Shown here in pieces: positions 20,143 through 30,592 of a stretch of DNA of 64,000 bases. How positions within the stretch are numbered: position 1 is the stretch's first letter; every line of letters begins with the position of its first letter. Where the stretch lies: positions 46,754,506-46,818,505 of the forward strand of contig BRKX01000014.1 in assembly GCA_026008535.1 (NCBI GenBank). The letters are read 5' to 3'. A model generated the notes under the pieces. That model was not told the origin of the DNA. It saw only the letters and a program-made list of their open reading frames with translations, and searched no databases. Made by a program: the position numbers and the translations under genes. Origin of the DNA: Perilla frutescens. Taxonomy: Eukaryota; Streptophyta; Magnoliopsida; Lamiales; Lamiaceae.

Positions 20143-20590
20143 AATTAGGCAAGTTTATTTATTAAATATTTATTTACTTAATATTTGAATGTTATCTGAA
20201 TTTAATTATATTTGAGTGTTATCTGAATTTAGTTATTTAGATTTAATTTGGATCTATTTTGAATGTTATTTGAATTTAATTATATTTGAGTGTTATTTGA
20301 ATTTATTTATAATGTATAGATAAGTGAGATCCAAAATTAAATCCTAAAAATAAATAACCACATGCACAAATAAATACACGGGGCACGCATAGACATACTT
20401 AACGATAACTGCTAATTAAATTCAAATAGCTAATAACTGCTAATTAAATTCAAATAGCTAATAATTAAATCTAAATATCATTCAAAGAAAGCCAAATAGC
20501 TGCTAATTAAGTCTAAATATTATTCAAACAAATTCAAATACTTCAGAAAACTAAAATAAATTCAAATCATTACTAATTTAATTCAAATGT
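20143..20590. repeat. Short degenerate repeats in the MULE 3' region
   Basis: TTGAATGTTATYTGAATTTAATTATATTTGAGTG recurs at 20185-20310, and its complementary pattern (GCTAATTAAATTCAAATAGC) recurs at 20410-20540. Could act as subterminal repeats; no coding signal. Confidence 0.45.
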
Positions 20591-23130
20591 CAATTTTCAC
20601 TAGCTCTCAACGGGCAAGTTCTCCTGGAGTGACCTATAACCTCCACAAATTCCACATCTTCTCGTTTGATGTTGTCATTGGGATGTATTTGGTTGAGAGG
20701 ATCAAATGGCTAGTGGAAATGTACATTTTGACTTGTTGTGTTCAGTACCACCACATCTTGAACATGCTTGTTGTTTTTTGGTCTTCGAGCTTGAACCTTC
20801 AATTGATGAACGATATCGTTGTTCTTTTGGTCATCCTGCTTGGGGAATCGATATAGGAGGAAGGATCTTGAAAGATGCTTGTTGGAATGGCACAGTAATG
20901 CATCATGGTGCGGCACATAACACACACGATCATGATATGTAAGACACATATTGACTTGTTTATAATAGTACTCAACATAATCATAAATGTTTTGTCCTGC
21001 ACTCCTGTTACAATAGTTAAATTTAGTGATCATAAAAAAGAATTACAAACTATGCTGAAACATTAAAGTGTTTTAAAGGTACCGTATAGCTATTGTTGCA
21101 TGAGAGCAAGGCATCTGGTCCAGTTGAAATTCTGCACAATCACACGTATGATGTTGAAGATCCACCATAAAACTCCTATCACTATCTACTACTTTATGAA
21201 GATATGCAGTGGTTTGACGAACAATAAAGTGATGACCCTTCTCAACTTGTTTGGAGAGCTTTTTGTAAGCCTCTTCTGTGATCATGTGATCTCTTGACAC
21301 TGCCAACTCCCTTCTCTGATCAAACCACCTCTCGATCACACTTCTCACGACCTCAATAAGTGAACATATGGGCAATTTTCTTGCCCATAACAATCGTGCA
21401 TTGAAAGATTCAGCCACATTAGAAGTCATGAAACCATAACGACGAACGGAAGATTGAGATCTTGCCCAATGATCAACTCCTATACTCAATAGGCTCCTAT
21501 ACGCAGTCTCATTATTGGCAATCATTGACATATACTTTAGAAATGTCTCATGTCTGTATGCATATGCAGCGGCTTTGAACATAGAAATCAGATGCTTGCC
21601 ATGTCTGGCATGATTCTTTGCTATGTGGTAATAGCAAAATCCGCGGTGGGCATCCGAGTATACTCTGGCAACAGCATTCTTTATGCTTTGATGCTGTTCT
21701 GATATAATCACCAAATCATCTCTTGTTCCGAAGCCCATTCTGAAGCGCTCCAAAAACCATGTCCAGGCTTGGTCGTTCTCAACAGGACCCACACCAACAG
21801 CAAGTGGAAAACACCTCTCATTTCCATCCTGTGTGACAGCAACGAACAAAACACCCTTACTTTTACCCTTTAAATGGGTACCATCAATAACGACAACTGG
21901 CCGCAAACACTGTCTGAATGTTGATATGCAAACTCCTAGGGCGACAAACATGAATTTGAAATGATGATCATTGGTCGTCTGCACATCACATACTGTTCAT
22001 GGGTTGTTTGTCCTCAACGTGTGTAGATATGCAGGGAGCATCTCAAAAGATTTGTCATAACTGTCGTAAATCATCTCTATGGCAAGATTCCTAGCACGTA
22101 GAGCAACACTGTACTCAATCTCAATGTCATGCTCCCTCAACAACTCAGTAATAATTGCTATAGGCTTCAATATAGCACCCTCGTATCGTATTTTCTTCGC
22201 AAAGTAATCAGCCACCACCTTTAAAGACATTTTTCGCGGAGCATTACGTATAAGGTCGAGCTGACACGTATGATTATCTTGGAATTTCTGCACTCTCCAC
22301 AGCCCATGTTTTTCTTTTGCATATAACCTAAATGAGCATATATCTTTCTTTTTACAAATAAATTCCAGTCGACTCTTGGTTGAATGTGAAACATAATACT
22401 CCACTTGACGCTATATGTGCCAGTTTTCCACAGCAATTGTCAGATAATCTTTCTTTAGAAATGTCTTTCCAACGACAAGCGTCTCACTGTCCAACTCAGA
22501 TAGATCATCGTGCACGATTGGGTTGTCATCATCAATATGACCCACTGAAATCAACCAAAGATTGACATGAAGACCCTCTACACTTGGACCTTCAAGATCA
22601 GAAACAACATGCTCAGAGGGCATGTTATGAGGACCACCATGCTCGAGGATAGACACAAATTCATCAAGATTTCTTGGCTCACGAATCCATTCGCAAAACT
22701 CAGCAATTTGATTGCGTCGTAGTTCACTCTCATAATCCTCATCAGCATCTTCATTTTCATCCTCTTCAGCAGATGACTCATCAAATGGAGACACTTCACT
22801 TGTCAGTGGAGTTTCTCCAATAGTGTTCTGTGTAACATACACGGTGGGCTCAACTTGCTCTTGAACTAAGCGAATTAAATAAACATTTGTTTTTATAAGC
22901 CCCTTCAACTTTCTTCCATCATCTGCCTCCGTCAAATAATTCAGTGTATATGCAATATTGGTCGGAGATGTCTCCATAAAATCATGAATTTCTTGTATCA
23001 AATCATCACGGGATAACTGATTGAATGGAAGATGCACAAGGGCATCTTCACCATCTAAGTAGTCTAATTTCTCCCATCCACCACTGTGAATTACTACCAT
23101 GCATTGCCAAGACATCTGCACATGAATCAA
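20587..23130 (-). pseudogene. MuDR-like transposase gene (two nonsense codons, one intron)
   Basis: From ATG 23130 one frame runs to 21083, with only two stops: TAG 22411-22413 and TGA 21997-21999. Order: N-terminal region with an acidic stretch (SSAEEDENEDADEDYE); MuDR DNA-binding domain (VGKTFLKKDYLTIAV, SRLEFICKKKDICSFRL); MULE catalytic domain with VVVIDGTHLKG (first Asp), SEQHQSI (normally SDxHxSI, second Asp replaced by Glu) and CYYHIAKNHARHG; SWIM zinc finger CDCAEFQLDQMPCSH. A GT-AG intron (21082-21005, 78 bp) joins AIR to SAGQNIYDYVEYYY in frame. The C-terminal zinc knuckle CSRCGGTEHNKSKC is present but in a shifted frame (about 20760-20715). The enzyme would cut and move the element; this copy is inactive. 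Confidence 0.85.
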
Positions 23131-24252
23131 AATAATCTTGTGAAATCCATATCATGGTATAATGTTAACATCCAAAAATCAAGTGTACAGTGGATGATTT
23201 TAGTTGACCGGTATTTTTATTCATCGTTGATTAGCTAACATTACTATACATAAGGTACGTGGGGTGGGGGGAATTAAATGAGATCAATTATCTAGTAAGT
23301 AACAAAATTAACAAATACATATAAGAATAACAAAATTAATAAATACATAATATTTCCATGAAATTACAGATCCATAAGTAACAAAAAAAAAGTAGTGACA
23401 CATTTCATGGTTGTGACTTGTAAACTCACACGTACACAAATAAATTTTATTCTAATCAATCATTAAAATGAATTATTCTTGTTAATTTATATCTCATCTC
23501 TAGCTACTTCTAGGTAATTTTACATCAATCAACTGCAAAAAGAATTTTCTAGCTCCAAATCGAAAGAGACATATAAATAAATAATTACTACAATCTTTTA
23601 TGTATATAAAGTAAAAAATAAAAATGCACCGGCAATTACTAAATAAAAATGCATTAATAAATAATAAATATAAATAAATATGACAAACTTATATGAAATC
23701 ATATAGCCTAAAAAAATGACATTCAATATTCTAAAACCTAGAAACGTTTATAAAAATTCAAATCTATAGAGAACAAAATTACTAAATGAAAATTCACCAA
23801 TAATTAATATATAAAAATAAATATGACAAACTTAGGAAATCATAGCCTAAAAAATAACATTCAATATTATATAACCTAAAAATGTTGATAAAAATTCAAA
23901 TATGTATAGAACAAAATTATGAGATGATACACTTTCAAAAATCATAATATTAAAACACTTTAAAACACAAATAAAGTAAAAATAACATACTGTATAAGAT
24001 TTTTTATTTTTCTCCTTCTAGTTCATTAAATCAACTCCATTTTACCAGCGGAAGAATGAATTTGCAGAACTGACCGAAAATGTGTGTGTCTGTTGTGTTT
24101 GGTTGACTTTGTTGGGTGACATTTGATACATCTATTTAAAACACACACCTGCCAATTAATAAAAATAAATGAAAGTGGTTGTGAGTTGGCGTGTGGGGGA
24201 GTGATTCTACTTTTTACAGGTGAGGATTGACTTTGAATTTTAAATTTTCATG

Positions 24253-24379
24253 CAAGGGTAAACATGACATTTCCATTTAACTCTGGTTAAAAAAGAATAA
24301 TTTCAGATTCTTGGTTAGAAAAGAATTTTTACTTTTACTTTTGGTTATTTTAATTTTTCTCTCTAATCTCAATTCTATC
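24253..24379. repeat. Right terminal inverted repeat of the MULE
   Basis: Contains TTGGTTAGAAAAGAAT and TGGTTAAAAAAGAA, the reverse of the left-end blocks. It lies outside the transposase start, next to a likely promoter/leader (TTTAAATAG near 24133 on the minus strand). Confidence 0.65.
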
Positions 24380-25397
24380 ATTATAAGCTGGGGGGAAAAA
24401 CATTATAAGGAAATTGATCATATCTTGGAATGCTACCAGAAATCAAGCCATTTCTATAAACATTTAATTTGTGGCTCATAAAAATAATTAAAAGATGCAT
24501 ACAGAATAGTTACATTTCAACTGTAGCATACGAAGCGAAATTCGTTGATTCAATTTCAGCAGCTCTTGATCTTTCTCATTTGTAGCCATGAAGTTGGTGA
24601 TTAGTCCATTAATAATAAGTTGAATGATTATAATCAAAATTCCAATTACTTTCTAAATCTTCTTCTTCTTCACCTGTTATATATGTCTCCATGTATATTA
24701 ATATATCTATATCAAGAGAAAATTAATAATCTTAATACACAAACACTTCTCCATAAATCTAAGAAGAAGATGAAAGACAATTTATCAATTACCTTGTATT
24801 AGAGAAGATGTCTATGTACCATTTTACAACGGGGTTATCTCTAAGCGGGTGGTTGGTGGTATTATAATGCGTCTTTGAGTTTATTCCCAATATATATATG
24901 GGGTGATTAGATCATAGAGAGATGAGAAGCTTCGAATACTCCTCCTTGATTAATTTGATTGATTATTTGTGATTTTTTTAGTTGTGATTGAATATTTGGT
25001 AGGCGTCATTAGTTGATTTGGGGTGGTTAATTGACTTCAATGGGTGTTCTTAATTGATTGTATTAAATTAAATTAATTAAATTATTGTATTATTGATTAA
25101 CTATAATAACCTTACATTGGGCGGAAAAATTTTTATTGTAGGATTGTGTTATTATATATATAGATATATAAACAGCAAAGATAAAATTGTAAATTTGATC
25201 CCATAAAACATGCCTCTATTTGGTTTGTGTCCAAAACAATGCAATTGTAGTCCATTTTTTTTATTTTTGAAAGCAAAATAACCCCAAAAGACTAATGATA
25301 TGCAAATATAGGACGGAACACTAGCATGTAAGGCGCACGTGACTTTTATTAATCCTAATTGAAAAAAAAATACCATATCAAGGCTATATTTTCCAAA
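24380..25397. other. Intergenic DNA
   Basis: AT-rich. The minus strand at 24588 has a short ATG frame (MATNEKDQELLKLNQRIS, about 30 codons) with no further support. 25090-25180 has ATATAT simple sequence. The ORF at 25152-25439 crosses the edge of a MITE and is not credible. Confidence 0.5.
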
Positions 25398-25880
25398 GGG
25401 GGTTGCTAAATGCACTACTAAAATTACTATTTGCACCACAAAAGAAAAAAATGAAAAATAAAATAATTATGAAGTTACTTAAATGTCCTTTACTTAAAAT
25501 GAAAAAAGTCTAAGAGTGATTCGAACATGAAATTTCAAACTCACCATGCTTATTCGAAATTCAATTTTTGAACATCATGATTTTTAAAATAGTCTTGTTC
25601 GAACAACCGTGGTGTGTTCGAACACCTATGTTCGAACAAATATGATGTGTTCGAAAATTTATTTTCGAAAGAACTCCATGAATTTTTATTAAGTACCGTT
25701 CGAAAATAAGAGTTCAAACACACCATATTTGTTCGAACACGGGAGTTCGAACGGAATGCGTTTTTTTTTTTGTTTTTTTTTATCAGTAGAGGTTTTTAGG
25801 TAAATTTATAACTAATAAAAGAAAATGAAAAATAATTTGTAGAGCAAAGCGTAAAAATGGTAGTGCAAATAGAAACCCCC
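25398..25880. mobile_element. MITE with TTCGAACA-rich core (483 bp)
   Basis: Terminal inverted repeats: left GGGGGTTGCTAAATGCACTAC, right in reverse GGGGGTTTCTATTTGCACTAC. The core (25530-25760) has many TTCGAA/TGTTCGAAC words in both orientations, forming several palindromes. No ORF. The flanks TTTTCCAAA and TTCCCAAAT are similar but not identical, so the target duplication is uncertain. Confidence 0.65.
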
Positions 25881-25951
25881 TTCCCAAATTTATCCTCAAT
25901 TTCACTATAAAGCACTGCTACTCAGAGGATTGGAGTCTATCTTCTGCTTGT

Positions 25952-26055
25952 ATGGCGGTCTCCACCCCCATTGTGACGCCATTCCAGCCCCCATCTGCTT
26001 CACTTCAACCATTGGCTACTAGTGGCTGCTATGCTCGCTCCCCCTCGATGGATCG
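25952..26055 (+). other. Possible first exon with transit-peptide-like sequence
   Basis: ATG at 25952, about 40 bp after CTATAAAG, opens a 35-codon stretch rich in Ser, Thr, Pro and Ala and poor in acidic residues (MAVSTPIVTPFQPPSASLQP), as in plastid transit peptides. It ends at a GATCG|GTATAC site that could be a splice donor. No second exon was found; it might be the 5' remnant of a gene whose body was lost. Confidence 0.3.
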
Positions 26056-26315
26056 GTATACTTTTTGATGAAATCTAATTGGTATTTTTTTTCGTGCATG
26101 GTGCAATATTTTAAGATTTAAGATTGTAAATTTATATATTTGTCTGTCAAAAATAGGATTAGTGGTATTATACTGAAGACAGTTGAATTAATAAACAGAG
26201 TTTTTCGAACTTGATGAACATGATGGATTAATTAACCCGAGAATCGTGCAGAAAATGGTAGATCCTACTAGTAAAAGTAAGCAAGGTAAAAGCCAGAGCT
26301 CTCCAAAAGATTTGA

Positions 26316-26645
26316 CTCCATTGTCTATATTCTATGAAATGTGGGGTTTTGGTTGATGTGCTGAAGGTGTTTGATTAAATGTGGTATAGAAGTATTGTTT
26401 ATTGGAAAACTTTTATGGTTGGGCTTGTTTTGAATGAGAGAATTGATATTGCGCAGAAGTTGTTCGACAAAATACCGAACAGAAATGTGGTTTATTGGAT
26501 GGCGATGATCAATGGCTATGCCAAGAGTGAGAAGCGCGAGATGGCATTCGAGCTCTATACAAAGATGCAACGTCATAATATGAAGCCGAATGAGTACACA
26601 TCGATCGCTCTTTTGATAGTTTCTACCAAGTTGGAGAGCCTTTAA
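26316..26645 (+). pseudogene. Pentatricopeptide repeat (PPR) gene fragment
   Basis: The frame reads MKCGVLVDVLKVFD, a TAA, then RIDIAQKLFDKIPNRNVVYW and MAMINGYAKSEKREMAFELY TKMQ, the hallmark helices of PLS-class PPR motifs (VVxWxAMINGYAKxGxxxxAxELYxxMQ). PPR proteins bind organelle RNA one base per repeat. Only about three motifs survive, with a premature stop at the end (LESL) and none of the long repeat array, so this is a broken piece. No partner fragments are visible nearby. Confidence 0.7.
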
Positions 26646-28079
26646 CATTTATTTTGGATGGATCAAAGCTAATAGAAATTTTATATACACTTATAAACTA
26701 AAAGTGAGTTCTATCTACACATAATTAGCGTCAGGGAGATCGTACAACTATATACCACTCTTACTATTCCAGTTTCAATTCTGCTGGAAGAGGCATTTTT
26801 TTGGACAAATTAAATCACTCAATATAGAGTTCTTATTGTGTCGTTGCTTTTCTGGAGCATGTTAAGGAAAATTTTAACAAAAGATATGAAGGGGTTTTGG
26901 GGTTTGGGCAGGTGTTGTTTCTTTATTTTTGGAGCAAGTGAATTATGAACTCATGCATATTAATTGTTTGTTCCTCATTTATGAAAAGAGCAGTGCTAAT
27001 TCCTAATAATTGAGATTCCATTAATCATATGCATGTCTACTTTGGAACGAAAACAGAGAATTGAGCTGATGGATCCATGCTACAAGCCTACAACAGTTTA
27101 TATGTGAAATGGCAAGTAGGTGTGTTCATGTCAGGTTATTATGCTTTCATAACATAGCAGACGAGAGGCCATTGACTTCATCCGTGGTTAGTTTGACAAA
27201 TTTTAGGTGCATTGTTCACTGTTTCAATTGCAAGTAATGTGCATAGTATAATTATTTCCTTCTTTTAGATGATGTTGGTAGTATCTCTTAAACATTTTAT
27301 GCTATTTTTGTTGTAATGCCATAAATAGAAACATCGTTAGCCTATTTAGACCAACAGTTGTGCCCTTAAGCTTTTGATTCTCTATTGCAATTTGTAGAAA
27401 TATTCTTTTATTTCATGTATTGAGTGCGTAGGTGTATATATACAGGAATGCATGTAGGTTTGTGGCATTTATTTCCTCAAAAAATATGGGATTTTTCACT
27501 CAAAGCTTGAAATTTTCTTCCATAAAACTAAATTTTCGTTCCAAGGAATAATGTTCTCTTATGGGGCTAAAATTGCATCTCAATTTAACAGAAAACGTAA
27601 CGTTAGGACCATTTTTGCATTTACTGATTGAGTGGGACCAGATTAGTTTGTTTGAGACCAAAACCGAATAGGGCCTATGGGACCAAATTTGCAATTTTCT
27701 CAACAAAGAAACTTGATTTCTAAGCAGTTAACCCAATTTCTAAGAAAAATCCACATGAACGTAGAAAACACATAAATCTAAAACATCTTTCAAATATGAT
27801 TCATGAAAAACATGAGGCATTTTACAACTTGCAAACATTTAGTTTAGTTGATCTATGGTAGACTTCATTTTTCATAAAAACGGAAATGGAATAAAACTGA
27901 ATTACCATTTGAAAATGGACACAAGAAAAGAATATAAACAATCATTTAGAAAGACAGTATAAAATCGAGTTGAAAGAATCTCACAAAATATAATCCAGCT
28001 GTTATTTCTCCATTTAATTTGACCATCAACTACCAATTGACTCCTTTTCAACTAAGAGTCCATATAAATTAAAGCAAGG
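26646..28079. other. Intergenic DNA
   Basis: No gene supported. 27480-27710 has a GGGACCAAAATTTGCAATTTT-like stretch common near plant repeats; the ORF there on the minus strand has no motif. Rest AT-rich. Confidence 0.5.
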
Positions 28080-28084
28080 AAGCA

Positions 28085-29301
28085 TGATGTAACCCGAATA
28101 ATTTATACAAGATACAAAGAGACGCGCAGAAGACTTCTAGGAAAGAACACGTTAACTTGGAAAGACTCAATCCTACTCTAATACTCAATAAATCGAAAAT
28201 AAACTGAATTAAATGATAAACAACTCGAAATAATATAGAAGACGAACTAGACCTAATTACGACACTTAGATGATGACACAAAATTAATACACAAATCCAA
28301 TGAATTAAGGCTGATTTTGGACGATGGGTTAGGAAAGGTTTGTAGAATGTTTAGAACGAGAATTATGGGCTAAGAATGGCTACGGAAGATAGGATATGTT
28401 AACGATGAGAAGTATTTATGGTATCGAATTGAAACACGGTGAATTGAACTTGATGGAACCGAACCCTTATGATCGACACACGATCAGGTCTTGGTGGCTT
28501 GGGAAGGATCACGAACGATGATGGAAGGATGGTAGACTTCATTTAATGGTGGTCGAAGGTGGCAGTGTTGTGAATTGCAACCCGATTAATCTTCGGCGTA
28601 TCTTGTACGATGAAAATGAATCTCAAAGTTGTTCTTCGGATAGTGAGTTCACCCTAATTCCTCGTGTGAATTAGAACGTTCCCTTGATATAAGACTTAAA
28701 GTTACGAGGCTTCAAGAATGATGATTTTCGAGTGAAAACAATCAAAAGACTTTGGATATTTGAGACACAATTGTATGCAAAGGCAAATTTAATCAATAAT
28801 GTCTAAAATATCAATGTAACATGGTTCCCCTATTTATAGTGCTATGGGGGGACGAAAATTGATGCTAAAAAGTCCTAAAAATCTGATCCAAAAAGGATCT
28901 CTAACTATACTAGAAAATTTCCTAAACTAGAATTCTATTCAAGGTAGGAAATTGTCTTAAATACAATTCTAGTCAAACCTATTCAATAAGGGACGAAAAT
29001 TAACATAAAAATTAAATAAAACTTGATCTAAACTATAGTCTAAAATAATTAAATTAATACTATAGTTTAAATAAAATTCAACCCCTAATTAAATTAATTA
29101 AAGGGTCGAAATCAGCTCCATGCACACACGTGATTCACGTCGCCATCTTCATGCATGCGACGTGCATGTGTATGCTTGTTCTTCATGTTCTCTTCTTCAA
29201 ACCTTGACCTCCAATCTTTAATTGTTAACAAAGTAACAATTTTGGAACCCTTTAATGGCAACTCTTCATTTGATTCTTTGATGCTTATCGTGCCTTCATC
29301 A
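28085..29301 (-). repeat. 3' LTR of element D (1,217 bp)
   Basis: On the minus strand runs TGATGAAGGC (29301) to GGTTACATCA (28085). TATA box (CTATAAATAGGG on the minus strand) near 28824-28836. Preceded on the minus strand by the polypurine stretch GATGAGGGAAA (29302-29312). Encodes the final ~60 residues of the D frame. Confidence 0.87.
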
Positions 29302-30592
29302 TTTCCCTCATCTTGAAAATAATTCATCCTCAAATTCGAATCACCTAGATTGAAGACTAACACGAACTAATCATCGAACTCCTTTTGCACAAGCTGCATA
29401 AAACACATCTTCATGAACGTGCATATCCACTTGATGTCAAATGGCCGAAACTCTAGCTCCATAGATTGCCTTGACATGGCATTCATGATCAAATCTGTTG
29501 GCACATCAATATCATGTGGAACATCTTTGGCAACTTGTAAGATTAAAACATTAAAAGAACATGGTTCACAAAAAGTGTTAGAAATCAGCTGCTCTGCCAT
29601 GTTTGCTTGTATTAGCTCCTTTTGATCTTCAACCACTTCTGAATTGAACTTGTTCTCCATTTCTTTTTCTTCTTCACTCAAAGGTTATTCCGCTTCCAAT
29701 GTAGATTCTTCATGAACTAAATCCTCTAGAGTTGAAACCTCTAGGTTGAGCTCTTCCACAACCTTATCTCCATCATTTTCACAAGTAACAACATCTATCA
29801 ATTCTTCAAGAGATGCTTCAACTAAAATTGTTACCTCTGAAATGGCGACTATTTCAGTTGGTATCTCGACATTGATCTCCATTTTTTCTTTCTTGACTTT
29901 GGCAACCTTTACCTCGGATTTGACGTCGGTCGGGATAGTAGAAGGCGGTGGCATGGGCTGACTTGGCCATGTAGGTAGTGTCGGTATAGCAACGGACGGT
30001 CAAATTATTAGGGTAGGCCATGCGGGTACGGGTGTTGTAGGCTTGGGCCTATGACTGGGCTGTGGTACAAAACGTCCCAAACGTCTCTCAACTTGTTTAG
30101 CATATTGTACCATGTCTTCCAACTCCTCGTAGTGATATAATGCTACCTTTTCTCGGATTGCCCTTCGTAGACCAGCTAGGAATCTATCCATTGTGTCTTC
30201 TAGATATTCTTCCACATCAGCTCGTCTCATGGCTTCAATCATGTTGTTGTAGTACTCCTCTACGCTATTTTTTCCTTGCCTTAGATTTATTAGCTTTTTC
30301 TCTAGTTCCCATTGGTAGTGGTCTGGAATGAAGCGTTTCCGCATCTCATCTTTCAGCTCTCGCCACAAATCGATAGGTGGAAGGCGATCTCAGCGGCACC
30401 GGTTTTGCTAGAATCCCCACCATGTTGTTGCGTAGCCTTTAAACTCCAACGAAACTAGTTGTACTTTCTTTGGCTCAGGAAAGTCGTAGCGCTCAAAGAC
30501 CTTGTCTACTTCCCATTCCCAATCTAGGTAAGCATCAGAATCGTGTAGACCTTCGAACTCGGGGATGATCATTTTGTTATTGGTGTAGAGAT
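29112..30592 (-). pseudogene. gag and LTR-encoded tail of element D
   Basis: A single frame from the solo-LTR boundary (30592) to 29112 with about five stops and no frameshift. In order: IPEFEGLHDSDAYLDWEWEV (shared with element B); the retrotransposon gag domain (WRELKDEMRKRFIPDHY, LRQGKNSVEEYYNNM, FLAGLRRAIREKV); a proline-rich linker (RPKPTTPVPAWP); an acidic region with EIPTEIVAIS and SLEELIDVVTCEND that parallels the element C protein; VPHDIDVPT, EFDD; then NLRMNYFQDEGND over the polypurine tract and [12 protein letters not shown] in the LTR. There is no zinc knuckle. Gag would form the particle that packages element RNA. The upstream part continues beyond the solo LTR, past 33284. Confidence 0.83.

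Larger units (their letters stand above)
19695..24379 (-). mobile_element. MuDR-type Mutator-like element (MULE)
   Basis: About 4.7 kb, bounded by long degenerate inverted ends. Left (19695-~19850) contains ATTCTTTTCTAACCAA then CTCTTTTTTAACCA; the right end read in reverse has the same words in the same order (ATTCTTTTCTAACCAA, TTCTTTTTTAACCA), and both ends start GATAGAA. The transposase gene lies between them on the minus strand. A 9-bp target duplication could not be confirmed, so the outermost bases are approximate. Confidence 0.75.
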
